64,000 nucleotides of DNA, from assembly GCA_035391225.1 (NCBI GenBank), contig DAOPKN010000004.1, positions 1-64,000 on the forward strand, given 5' to 3'. The stretch is from DAOPKN01 sp035391225 (GTDB lineage: Bacteria > Thermotogota > Thermotogae > MWEM01). Below are positions 8,500 to 16,059 of the stretch, piece after piece. Every line of letters begins with the position of its first letter. Within the stretch, counting starts at the first letter, position 1. The notes below the pieces were generated by a model. That model did no database searches. It was given only the letters and a program-made list of their open reading frames with translations, and was not told the DNA's origin. Both the position numbers and the translations under genes were made by a program.

Positions 8500-9588
8500 T
8501 CACGATGTGGCCCGCAGCTTCTGCTGGTTCTTTGTTGCGGCACGTTTTTCCAGGGTGCTTTGAAACGCTTGCAGTACCAGCGGATCAAACATGCCGCTGG
8601 ATTTCCCGCAGATTTCTTCGAGCGCGAATTCCACACCTTTTTTCTGCTTGTAAACGCGATCCGAGGTAATGGCATCGAAAACGTCCGCGATGGCGACGAT
8701 CCGGGCAAAGAGGTTGCATCGCTCTCCCACAAGCCCATGGGGATACCCCGAACCATCGAAACGTTCGTGGTGTTGTTCCACAACCTTCTTGAGCTGGTCC
8801 AGGAAAAAGGGGGGGAAACGGTGGTTGCTTTCGCCGAAGGTGGCCTCGAGCACTTCTCTTCCCCTCGTGGGATGCGTTCGAATGAGCGCAAATTCTTGGG
8901 AGGTTAATCGGGAAGGCTTGCGGATAATGGAATCCGAAATGGCAAGCTTTCCCAGGTCATGGATGGAAGCGGAAACCGGTAACAGTTCCAGGTTTTCCAC
9001 GCTCAGCTGCGCGAGGAGGTCTTTCCTTCCCTGGGAAGCCGCAAATTCCCAGAGCTCCAGTGCGATTTCCCGAGAATGCTGGGCAACCCGGTTCATGTGC
9101 ACGAGGGTTTCCTCGTGCTTGAGCTCCAAGATCTTTTGAAAGCCTGCCAGGAAGAATCGCAGGTTCGCCAGGGGGGAAAAGAAAGAGCGGAAGGCATCGC
9201 GAAAAGGGGTAAGATCCCCCGCCAAAAATTCGCGGAAAACCGTGCCCGAGAATGGATTTTTCCTGCTGAGAAGCACAAGAAACGATTCCCGGGACCCCAC
9301 TTTCCCGGTCGGAATGGTTGCTTGGGAAAAAAAACCTAGTTCCACGAACCGCTGGGCGTTGCTCCCGTGGAGCAAACCCTGGCTAAAGAAACGCGGAATC
9401 TCGTCGATGACCTGGGTTTCTTTCAGCTTACGGAGGCCTGTGGCAACGGAAGGGTCAAGGTGGGTGAACAGCAAGGGGGGGACTTGCGCATGGAACGAAA
9501 GGCGGTCAAGTTGAAAACCGCCACGGGCGTCCAAGAATCCTGCAAAGACGATATCAATGGGTTGGTACTGGATTGACGCCGGAAACAA
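8500..9588 (-). CDS. HD-GYP domain protein (cyclic-di-nucleotide phosphodiesterase)
   Basis: 362 residues, starting at TTG 9588 with GGAAGG 8 bases upstream. The C-terminal half carries all HD-GYP landmarks: HSREIA (~171), HDLGK (210-214), HPTRGREVL (~239), HHERFDGSGYP (273-283) and ADVFDAITSDRVY. HD-GYP proteins hydrolyse c-di-GMP or related cyclic dinucleotides with a bimetal site. The first ~150 residues are a domain I do not recognise; it may be a sensor. It converges with the RseB-like gene and is separated from cdd by 155 bp holding its own promoter. Confidence 0.92.
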   Translation of the reverse strand: MFPASIQYQPIDIVFAGFLDARGGFQLDRLSFHAQVPPLLFTHLDPSVATGLRKLKETQVIDEIPRFFSQGLLHGSNAQRFVELGFFSQATIPTGKVGSRESFLVLLSRKNPFSGTVFREFLAGDLTPFRDAFRSFFSPLANLRFFLAGFQKILELKHEETLVHMNRVAQHSREIALELWEFAASQGRKDLLAQLSVENLELLPVSASIHDLGKLAISDSIIRKPSRLTSQEFALIRTHPTRGREVLEATFGESNHRFPPFFLDQLKKVVEQHHERFDGSGYPHGLVGERCNLFARIVAIADVFDAITSDRVYKQKKGVEFALEEICGKSSGMFDPLVLQAFQSTLEKRAATKNQQKLRATS

Positions 9589-9669
9589 GGATAGTGCCTT
9601 CCGACAAAAAGAATCAGAAGAAGGCGTAGAAATCTCCCCCCCACAGAAAAAAAAAAAACAACCAGCCCA

Positions 9670-9675
9670 ATTGTA
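9670..9675 (-). promoter_or_regulatory. Extended -10 promoter of the HD-GYP gene
   Basis: Minus-strand TGG-TACAAT at 9678-9670, the same form as the thrS promoter. It lies about 80 bp before the HD-GYP start. A run of 12 T residues follows it on the transcript; no hairpin precedes the run, so I do not call it a terminator. Confidence 0.4.
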
Positions 9676-9743
9676 CCACCACTTCGCCCCTTGGAAAAAG
9701 CCTTACCCTGTTTTTGTTTCCCGGGCAGACCGTGGGGAAGGAA

Positions 9744-10130
9744 CTAGAAGCCGAAAGCGAGTGGAAGCAATTGCGAAACCGAAGTTTCGATTTCTTCTCC
9801 CTGGGGATTGACCAACCACACGGGAAAATCTCCAAATTCCGAAAGGAATTGACGGCAGGCCCCGCAGGGGCTGGATGGGGCAGAAGTATTGGTTGCCACT
9901 ACCAGTCCAGAAAATTCCCGGTGCCCCTCGCTCACCGCTTTCACGACCGCGGTTCTTTCGGCGCAAATCGTTAAACCATAGGAGGCGTTTTCCACGTTTA
10001 CTCCGGAAAAGATGCTTCCATCCTTACAGAGCAAAGCAGCGCCCACTTGGAAATGGGAGTAGGGAACGTAGGCGTTTTGCATAGCTTCCAGGGCGGTACG
10101 TACCAACAGTTCTTTTTTCGTGGGTTCCAT
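9744..10130 (-). CDS. cdd: Cytidine deaminase
   Basis: 128 residues, the usual size of the tetrameric enzyme. It deaminates cytidine and deoxycytidine in pyrimidine salvage. The zinc site is complete: TICAERTAV (Cys and catalytic Glu) and SPCGACRQFL (two Cys). YSHFQVGAALL and GVNVENASYGLT are the substrate-binding signatures. The ATG has GAGGTG upstream and begins 13 bp after the stop of the CorC/HlyC gene, so the two are in one operon. Confidence 0.97.
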   Translation of the reverse strand: MEPTKKELLVRTALEAMQNAYVPYSHFQVGAALLCKDGSIFSGVNVENASYGLTICAERTAVVKAVSEGHREFSGLVVATNTSAPSSPCGACRQFLSEFGDFPVWLVNPQGEEIETSVSQLLPLAFGF

Positions 10131-10143
10131 GTTTCACCTCGAT

Positions 10144-11660
10144 TTAGGTTTTGGTGTTTTGGGGTGGGATTTCCGGGGAAGAGTCGATGCTTTCCCGGTG
10201 CTTGATGATGAAGCGCACTTTTTCGATGCGACTTTTGCTGGCGGCAAGGATCCGAAAATGGAAGCCGTTCACGTCGATCTCTTCTCCCACGCGCGGAACC
10301 CTTTCGAAAAGTTCCAACAAGTACCCTCCCAGGGTTTCAAACTCGGTTTCCGGGAAGTGTATTTCCAACTGCCGCTCGATATCGTTGATGGGGATCTTGG
10401 AATCCACGATGTAGGTGTTTTTCCCGGTCTTTTCGATGCCCACTTCCTCCCCTTCGTCGAACTCGTCCAGGATTTCTCCCATCACTTCTTCGATGATGTC
10501 CTCGATGGTGACCAATCCTTCGGTACCACCGTATTCATCCACAACGATGGCCATGTGCACCATGTTGTTCTGGAATTCTTGGAGCAAGTCGTTGATGCGC
10601 TTGGTTTCGGGAATGAAAAAGGGGAGCCGGNNNNNNNNNNNNNNNNNNNNNNNNNNNNNNNNNNNNNNNNNNNNNNNNNNNNNNNNNNNNNNNNNNNNNN
10701 NNNNNNNNNNNNNNNNNNNNNNNNNNNNNNTTCTTGGAGCAAGTCGTTGATGCGCTTGGTTTCGGGAATGAAAAAGGGGAGCCGGGAGATCTCTTTCACG
10801 CGAAGCTTGTCGAAAACATCCCTCCCTCTTTCGTGCATGACCTTGAGGATATCTTTGGCATACAAGATACCCGAAACGTTATCGATGCTTTCCCGGTACA
10901 CCGGGAAACGCGAATACCCTTCCTCCTTGATCAGCTGTAATGCCACGGAAAGGGGGTGGGACTCTTCCAAGGCAACCATGTCAACACGCGGGATCATGAT
11001 TTCCCGTACCGTGGTGTCCTTGAGCTCCAGCGCACGGGTCAGCATTTGCTTTTCCTCCGGTTCGATGGCACCTTCTTGGGCTCCCACATGCATGGCGAAA
11101 ACGATTTCATCTTCCGTGATAAACGGGGGCTCTTTGACCTTGTGCCCTCCCAGCAAGCGTAAAAAAAGGTTGGAGATCCAAACCAGGAAGGTAATCACCG
11201 GAGAAAGAAGGTAGCTCGCGAAGGTGATCACGGGAATGTTTCTCCGGAATACGCGTTCGGCTTGCTGGGTAGAATACACCTTGGGAGTGATTTCACCGAA
11301 GATCAGGATGAAGAACGTCATGAAACCGGTTGCGATTCCCGCCGCAATCCCCGTTTCTCCCTCGGGGAAAAGCGACATGACGAACAACGTGGCCATGGAG
11401 GAAGCCAAGATATTCACGAAGTTGTTCAGCACCAAGATCGTTGTTAACAGGCGATTCGGCCTGTGAAGAGCTTCCGAAAGGATCTTTTTGCGTTGATCGG
11501 TGCCGCTTTTTTCGATCATTTGTTTGATTTTCAACTTACTGACGGAGGTGAGGGCCGTTTCGGACCCCGAAAAGAAACCGGAGAGGTAGAGCAAGAAAAC
11601 CAGCAGAATGAGTTGCCAGGTCGTACTACCAGGTTCAGGTTCCACGAACGATAACACCAT
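10144..11660 (-). CDS. CNNM/CorC (HlyC)-family membrane protein, interrupted only by an artificial assembly gap
   Basis: The coding sequence is broken by 100 Ns at 10631-10730. The 55 bases before the Ns (10576-10630) are identical to the 55 after them (10731-10785). Removing the Ns and one copy (155 bases) restores one continuous frame of 453 residues, the family's usual length. The order is a CNNM membrane domain with four hydrophobic segments (residues ~15-180, GFFSGSETALTSVS and IFGEITPKVYS), a CBS pair (IMIPRVDMVALEE, SRFPVYRESIDNVSGILYAKD, MAIVVDEYGGTEGLVTIEDI) and a C-terminal CorC_HlyC domain (GGYLLELFERVPRVGEEI). Members act in Mg2+/Co2+ or Na+ transport; substrate unknown here. Confidence 0.92.
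10576..10785. other. Scaffold gap (100 N) flanked by identical 55-bp contig overlap
   Basis: 100 unknown bases at 10631-10730 lie between two exact copies of a 55-bp sequence (10576-10630 and 10731-10785). A length of 55 is a common de Bruijn k-mer size, and collapsing the repeat repairs the surrounding gene. This is therefore an unresolved contig join, not a biological repeat, and probably no sequence is missing. Confidence 0.9.
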
Positions 11661-11685
11661 CCTTTCAAATGTACGCTCTACTGCA

Positions 11686-12165
11686 TCAGTAATGGTACGG
11701 TTCTTTCCGGATGATCTTCATCGCCCGGAACAACTGTTCCATGAGGAGCAGATACGCCATTTCGTGGGTCCAAGTCATGCGAGAAAGGGAAAGGGTCGTG
11801 TTGGCCCATTGCTTCAGTTGTTCGCCCGGGCCAGCGTACCCGGCAATGACGAAAAGGGGGTATGCGGCCAGGGAAATCTGGTTCTCCAGCCAGGTTGCAA
11901 AGGCCTGTGAGTCGGGGTTTTCCCCTTCTTCGCACAGCAAAACTCCCTTTTGCTCCCGAGAGAAGCGCTTGAAAAAAAGTTCTTCTTCCCGCGCTTGAAT
12001 GCCTCGGGCTCCCACTCGGTGAATGTCTCCTCCCGAAGGCAGGGCAATGGCTTCCATAGAAAGATAGGGCCGAATCCACCGATGAAAGCGCTCGATTCCG
12101 GCCTTAATGAATGGCGTTTTGCACGAACCGAAATAGACAATGCGTACCTTTGCATTCCTTTTCAT
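11686..12165 (-). CDS. rlmH: 23S rRNA (pseudouridine1915-N3)-methyltransferase RlmH
   Basis: 159 residues, the usual length. This SPOUT-class enzyme methylates pseudouridine 1915 in helix 69 of 23S rRNA on assembled ribosomes. The C-terminal trefoil-knot signature is present: FVIAGYAGPGEQL, TLSLSRMTWTHEMA, LLLMEQLFRAMKIIRKEPYHY. The first part is more divergent than in E. coli. The ATG follows GGGTGAG. The CorC/HlyC gene starts 25 bp after its stop, so rlmH probably heads this minus-strand operon. Confidence 0.92.
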   Translation of the reverse strand: MKRNAKVRIVYFGSCKTPFIKAGIERFHRWIRPYLSMEAIALPSGGDIHRVGARGIQAREEELFFKRFSREQKGVLLCEEGENPDSQAFATWLENQISLAAYPLFVIAGYAGPGEQLKQWANTTLSLSRMTWTHEMAYLLLMEQLFRAMKIIRKEPYHY

Positions 12166-12184
12166 TTCTCACCCGATTGGCTCA

Positions 12185-12199
12185 CGCTGGATTATATCA
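12185..12199 (-). promoter_or_regulatory. Promoter of rlmH operon
   Basis: On the minus strand TGATATAATCCAGCG carries a perfect -10 (12196-12191) with an extended TGA. The same 15 bases occur on the plus strand 85 bp away as the rnc promoter, so the two divergent operons have matching core promoters. Confidence 0.6.
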
Positions 12200-12283
12200 T
12201 ACTTGGCGGGCAAATGAAGTAAAGGATGGGGGTTCCGAATGGAGGGGATGCAGAATACCCGCACAATCCACGGAGCCAAATGA

Positions 12284-12298
12284 TGATATAATCCAGCG
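12284..12298 (+). promoter_or_regulatory. Promoter of rnc
   Basis: TGATATAATCCAGCG with the -10 at 12287-12292, an exact inverted copy of the rlmH promoter core. The start codon is 26 bases after it, so the leader is short. Confidence 0.6.
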
Positions 12299-12323
12299 GT
12301 GTCAGAAAAAAGGGAGGGGAAGA

Positions 12324-13082
12324 ATGGACAAGAAAAAGAGCGAAAAGGTGCTACGAGCCGCCCAAAAGTGGGAGCTCCGTTTTTCCGATCCGGAATTGCT
12401 GTACCGGGCATTGTGCCATACTTCTTTCATCCATGAGCGAAACCAAGGGAGCTCGGAACCATTGGAGAAATCCAACGAACGCTTGGAGTTCCTGGGGGAT
12501 TCCGTGGTTGGTCTGATTATCGTGGACCAGCTATTCCGTGACTACCCGGATACTGCGGAAGGTGATCTTGCCAAGGCAAAAGCCTTGCTGGCCAGCGAAA
12601 CGATCTTGTCAAGGGTTGCGCGGGACATCGACCTGGGGGAATTCCTCTTCCTCGGGAAGGGGGAGCAGCTTTCCGGTGGACGGGAACGGGATTCCATTCT
12701 TGCCGATGCATTTGAAGCCCTTTGTGGAGCTATCTACCTGGACTTGGGTTTTTCCGCCGCACGGGATTTTTTCCTTCCCCTCGTCTCCCCCCTGATGGAG
12801 GAAGTCATGGAAGGCAAGCTTTGGTTGGATTTCAAAACCCAACTCCAAGAGGTTACCCAATCCCTTTTCCGGGAACTCCCGGAGTACTACCTGGTGGAAG
12901 TGAATGGACCCCCGCATCGCCCCGAGTTCGTTTTCCAGGTGTTCGTACAAGGAGAGATGCTTGGGTTGGGAAACGGGCGTACCAAGAAAAGCGCGGAGCA
13001 AAAGGCAGCTTTCAGTGCGTTGCAGAAAATCCAATCGCGATTGGAGAAACGGAATTACAGTTCACCGGAAAGCGGTGGATAA
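12324..13082 (+). CDS. rnc: Ribonuclease III
   Basis: 252 residues from the ATG at 12324 (SD GGGAGGGG). It cleaves double-stranded RNA, including rRNA precursors. The catalytic domain shows the signature NERLEFLGDSVV (~55-66) and the second metal-binding segment DAFEALCGAIYLD. A C-terminal double-stranded RNA-binding domain follows (DFKTQLQEVTQ, PEFVFQVFVQGEMLGLGNGR, KKSAEQKAAFSAL). Length and domain order are standard. A TolC-like gene follows after 39 bp. Confidence 0.97.
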   Translation: MDKKKSEKVLRAAQKWELRFSDPELLYRALCHTSFIHERNQGSSEPLEKSNERLEFLGDSVVGLIIVDQLFRDYPDTAEGDLAKAKALLASETILSRVARDIDLGEFLFLGKGEQLSGGRERDSILADAFEALCGAIYLDLGFSAARDFFLPLVSPLMEEVMEGKLWLDFKTQLQEVTQSLFRELPEYYLVEVNGPPHRPEFVFQVFVQGEMLGLGNGRTKKSAEQKAAFSALQKIQSRLEKRNYSSPESGG

Positions 13083-13121
13083 TGGAGAAGGCTGGCGGGC
13101 TCTTGGAAAACGAGGTGACGC

Positions 13122-14168
13122 ATGAGAAAGGGTAATGCAATGTTCTGCATGTTTTTGGGGTTTTCGGTAGTGCTCCTGGTCCAGGGATTTGCCGGGAGTT
13201 TCCCGGAACTCCTGGAATCATTCTCCCAGAATAACCCCGAAGCGGTTGCGCTGGAATTGACGTGGTCTTCCGCCCAAGACAGTTACCAGGCCAACCTGTT
13301 AGCCGCGTCCTCAAAGCTCCAGGTTTTGGAGGCGGACTTGAAAAGGTTCCAAGACCTGAACCTGTACCAGTCCAAAAAATGGGAACTGATCGCGGAATTC
13401 TTGGAGTTGCTGTGGGAAATCAAGGAACTGGACTTGGAACACACCATTGCCGACGTTTCCTGCAAGATGTACATGGAAGATTTCCTCAACAAGCAAAAAG
13501 CCTTCCAAATTGGGGGGGTATCCCAAAGTGAAGTGGATCTTGCCCAAGTGGACCTTTCTTTGAGCGAAACCTCCCTGGAATACTACGACCAGCGGAGAGA
13601 AACCACCCGGGAATACGTGCAAGCCATGCTCTTCCTCTCGGACATTCCGGAAGTACAGGTGGCTTCGTTCACCCTGGATCCCCCGGAACCAGCATTGGAT
13701 GCTGCCCTGCTTCAAAAGATGGTTCCCTTGCAAATCGAGAGCTTGTCGCAAGAACTGGAAAACACCAAGTACCAGCTTTCCAGTGCGGGTATCCAAACGC
13801 CGTACACGGCCGACTCTTCGCGCAAAATGGCCAAGATCCACGAACTGCGCAAACGTGCGCTGGAAGACGAGCTTCTTTTTCAACGCAACAAAGCCTACCA
13901 GGATCTGGTGTTTTCCCGGGCTCGCTTTGAAAACGCTTCGGAAAAAAAGAGTATCAGCCTGCAAAGCCTCTCACGCCTGCAAGAAGCCAGGACCAAGGGT
14001 TATATCACTTCGAAGGATTACTACAAGAGCCTTTTGGACATGTACCAGTTTGATCGCTTGGCGCTGGAAGCAGAAAAGGAACTGCTGCATGCCATCGTGG
14101 AGTATTGCCAAACGCTCCAGCTGGACCCGTTGGAAACACTTCCACGATTCTTGCAGGTCGCGAAGTAG
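13122..14168 (+). CDS. TolC-like outer-membrane efflux/coiled-coil protein
   Basis: 348 residues with a signal peptide (FCMFLGFSVVLLVQGFAG). The rest is almost all helical with long heptad patterns. Two parallel stretches follow the TolC pattern: GGVSQSEVDLAQVDLSLSET (~128) and GYITSKDYYKSLLDMYQFD (~298), each a turn followed by a coiled-coil helix. TolC proteins are usually above 400 residues and this one is short, so it may be a reduced channel subunit or only a periplasmic coiled-coil protein. It follows rnc, with no inner-membrane pump gene nearby. SD GAGGTG precedes the ATG. Confidence 0.65.
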   Translation: MRKGNAMFCMFLGFSVVLLVQGFAGSFPELLESFSQNNPEAVALELTWSSAQDSYQANLLAASSKLQVLEADLKRFQDLNLYQSKKWELIAEFLELLWEIKELDLEHTIADVSCKMYMEDFLNKQKAFQIGGVSQSEVDLAQVDLSLSETSLEYYDQRRETTREYVQAMLFLSDIPEVQVASFTLDPPEPALDAALLQKMVPLQIESLSQELENTKYQLSSAGIQTPYTADSSRKMAKIHELRKRALEDELLFQRNKAYQDLVFSRARFENASEKKSISLQSLSRLQEARTKGYITSKDYYKSLLDMYQFDRLALEAEKELLHAIVEYCQTLQLDPLETLPRFLQVAK

Positions 14169-14173
14169 GAAAA

Positions 14174-14205
14174 GCGGGGCGCGTGATTCGCCCCGCGAAA
14201 GGGAA
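14174..14205 (-). terminator. Terminator of gpmA, possibly bidirectional
   Basis: Inverted repeat GCGGGGCG ... CGCCCCGC (14174-14196, 7-base loop). On the minus strand it is followed by TTTTCC, fitting the end of gpmA. It lies between convergent genes and may also stop transcription from the TolC-like gene. Confidence 0.65.
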
Positions 14206-14210
14206 ATGGC

Positions 14211-14960
14211 TTATTCTTTTGCTTTTGCCTGGTTTGCAACGGCTTGTGTTGCCTTGGCGATGGCTTCCTGGTCTCCCAGGTAGTAGTGGCGGATGGGGTG
14301 CAAATCCTCGTCCAGTTCGTACACCAAGGGAACACCGGTGGGAATGTTCAACCCCACGATTTCTTCGTCCGGGATGTTGTCCAAGTACTTGACCAGTGCA
14401 CGAAGGCTGTTACCATGGGCGGAAACCACCACGCGTTTTCCCGAGCGAATCGTGGGCGCGATGGTTTCGTGCCAGTACGGTAGGCAACGCTCCAGTGTGT
14501 CTTTGAGGCATTCGGTTCGCGGAAGTTCCTCCGGCGTGAGATCCTGGTAACGCGGGTCTTTCCCGGGGAAGCGATCGTCCGTTTCCTCCAGGGCGGGGGG
14601 TGGGACATCGTAACTTCTTCTCCAAATGTGCACCTTTTCCTGGCCGAATTTTTTGGCGGTTTCCGCCTTGTTGTAGCCCTGCAATGCCCCGTAGTGCCGC
14701 TCGTTGAGCCTCCAGGTTTTCACAACCGGGATCCAGAGCTGGTCGGTCTGTTCCAGGACAATATGCAAGGTTTTGATGGCCCGTTTGAGTACGGAAGTGA
14801 AGGCGATGTCGAAGGTATACCCTTGCTCTTTCAACGTTTTGCCGCCCTGCTGTGCCTCCTCGATACCCTTTTCCGAAAGGTCTACATCGGTCCATCCCGT
14901 GAACAGGTTTGCCTTGTTCCAAACGCTTTCCCCGTGACGGATTAGCACGAGCTTGTACAT
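14211..14960 (-). CDS. gpmA: 2,3-bisphosphoglycerate-dependent phosphoglycerate mutase
   Basis: 249 residues. It interconverts 3- and 2-phosphoglycerate in glycolysis and gluconeogenesis through a phosphohistidine. LIRHGESVWN at residues ~6-15 holds the catalytic His; RHYGALQGYNKAE (catalytic Glu region) and VSAHGNSLRALVKYL (second His) are intact. Length is typical of the cofactor-dependent form. The ATG has GGGAGGT upstream. Its promoter (TATAAT, minus 15004-14999) belongs to the same TGATATAATCC type as rnc and rlmH. Confidence 0.97.
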   Translation of the reverse strand: MYKLVLIRHGESVWNKANLFTGWTDVDLSEKGIEEAQQGGKTLKEQGYTFDIAFTSVLKRAIKTLHIVLEQTDQLWIPVVKTWRLNERHYGALQGYNKAETAKKFGQEKVHIWRRSYDVPPPALEETDDRFPGKDPRYQDLTPEELPRTECLKDTLERCLPYWHETIAPTIRSGKRVVVSAHGNSLRALVKYLDNIPDEEIVGLNIPTGVPLVYELDEDLHPIRHYYLGDQEAIAKATQAVANQAKAKE

Positions 14961-14998
14961 TCTGGTACCTCCCTTTCTTGGTGTAGGTGTTTACCGGG

Positions 14999-15004
14999 AT
15001 TATA
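14999..15004 (-). promoter_or_regulatory. Promoter of gpmA
   Basis: Minus-strand TATGATATAATCC gives a perfect -10 with extended TGA, about 39 bp before the ATG. The 11-base core TGATATAATCC is shared with the rlmH and rnc promoters. Confidence 0.55.
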
Positions 15005-15129
15005 TCATAGGCCTTGCAAAAGGGAGGGGCCACGCTGAAAGAACACACGAATCCCAGCAGCTGCACACGCTTCGCCTTGTTCTTTGTTCGGGAAGAAAGT
15101 AACGGATGGGTAAATACTTTGCCCCCCAC

Positions 15130-15158
15130 TTGCAAAAAGAAGGGGGGGTTGCTATAAT
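15130..15158 (+). promoter_or_regulatory. Promoter of rpmB
   Basis: -35 TTGCAA (15130-15135), 17-bp spacer, -10 TATAAT (15153-15158). This is the clearest two-element promoter in the window, as expected for a ribosomal protein gene. Confidence 0.75.
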
Positions 15159-15203
15159 CGGGGCTGAAAGAAACTCAAGAGACTTGGAAAGGAGGAAACG
15201 AGA

Positions 15204-15398
15204 ATGGCCTGGGCTTGCGATGTTTGCGGCAAAAAGCCTTCTACCGGCTTTTCCGTCAGTCACTCCCATCGGAAAATCAAGCGGAGATGGAAACCCAACT
15301 TGCAATCGGTTCGCGTACAGAACCCCGATGGTTCGGTACAACGCATGAAAGTTTGTACAAAGTGTTTAAAATCCGGAAAGGTAACCAAGGTAGCATAG
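15204..15398 (+). CDS. rpmB: Ribosomal protein L28, zinc-binding form
   Basis: 64 residues. MAWACDVCGKKP and VCTKCLKSGK supply two CxxC pairs, so this is the zinc-ribbon (C+) form of L28. SHSHRKIKRRWKPNL is the conserved basic core that contacts 23S rRNA. The ATG follows GGAAAGGAGGAAACGAG. It is monocistronic, between its own promoter and a strong intrinsic terminator. Confidence 0.97.
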   Translation: MAWACDVCGKKPSTGFSVSHSHRKIKRRWKPNLQSVRVQNPDGSVQRMKVCTKCLKSGKVTKVA

Positions 15399-15402
15399 TC
15401 TT

Positions 15403-15431
15403 CAGCGCGGTTTGCCCGCGCTGATTTTTTT
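15403..15431 (+). terminator. Intrinsic terminator after rpmB
   Basis: Perfect 8-bp stem CAGCGCGG / CCGCGCTG (15403-15410 with 15416-15423), a 5-base loop and a run of T residues. Confidence 0.9.
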
Positions 15432-15834
15432 ATGTTGTTCCTTTCTGCTTCTCCGCTTCTTCGTTCTCTCTCCCGTTTCTTCCTGGGTTTTGGGTTTTTC
15501 TTTGCGCTTTTCGTTCTTTTCCTCCCTGCGGCAGACGGGTTGCGTTTGCTCTTTTTGTTCTTGGTTTGCCTCCATCTCTTTTGCTGGTCACGCTTGCTTT
15601 TTTTCCATGCGGTTTTGGACCCGCTTGAAGGGATCATGGTGGTGAACGGCCGCTTTTTTTTCCTGGGGGAAATGGAGTTGGTACGTGGGAAGTTTGGAAG
15701 AAATCGCAGGGTTATGATAAGATTTACTCGAGGCGGAAGGGGTATTTCGCGTATCCCATGTTCCTTGTTTCCCCTTCCTTTTTCGCACGCGATCGCAGAG
15801 TACCAAAAGAGATTCCCACATGGAGGTGCGGTTT
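15432..15834. other. Pyrimidine-rich intergenic stretch without a confident gene
   Basis: About 400 bp strongly biased to C and T on the plus strand. Open frames exist on both strands: a hydrophobic one from 15432 (plus) and a Lys/Arg-rich one ending antisense to rpmB (minus). Both are low-complexity by-products of the base bias, lack an SD and start directly at a terminator. A TATGAT at 15713-15718 could be the -10 for the downstream oxidoreductase genes. I see no clear structured RNA. Confidence 0.5.
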
Positions 15835-16059
15835 TTGACGACCACGAAGAAGTATTCGATCCGGATTAACCAGGAATTGTGCAAATCCTGTGGGATTTGC
15901 TACTGGATTTGCCCCGCGCACGCTATCGTCCAAGGCAAGATGAACGCTCCCCGGATCTCCGACCAAGACGCATGCATCGGGTGCAGGCAGTGCGAGCGGG
16001 CTTGCCCCGATTTTGCCATCGATATCAACGAGCGAAAGGATGAGGGAGGAAATGGTTAG
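15835..16059 (+). CDS. korD: 2-oxoacid:ferredoxin oxidoreductase, ferredoxin-like delta subunit
   Basis: 74 residues from the TTG at 15835 (GGAGGTG 7 bases upstream; an ATG at 15820 overlaps that SD). Two full [4Fe-4S] motifs are present: CKSCGICYWICP and CIGCRQCERACP. It overlaps the alpha-subunit start by 8 bp, so it is the electron-transfer subunit of that enzyme. The beta and gamma subunits are encoded 20 kb away at 37.6-39.1 kb. Confidence 0.93.
   Translation: MTTTKKYSIRINQELCKSCGICYWICPAHAIVQGKMNAPRISDQDACIGCRQCERACPDFAIDINERKDEGGNG

Noticed and set aside
9648..9660. Run of 12 A (T on the minus strand) as a terminator
   Set aside because: No hairpin precedes the T-run on the minus strand and it follows the predicted HD-GYP promoter.
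10576..10785. 55-bp direct repeat as a recombination or attachment site
   Set aside because: The copies flank a run of exactly 100 Ns and collapsing them repairs a gene; an assembly overlap explains it fully.
15260..15637. Lys/Arg-rich minus-strand frame as a histone-like protein
   Set aside because: It runs through rpmB in antisense, has no SD, and its composition follows the local pyrimidine bias.
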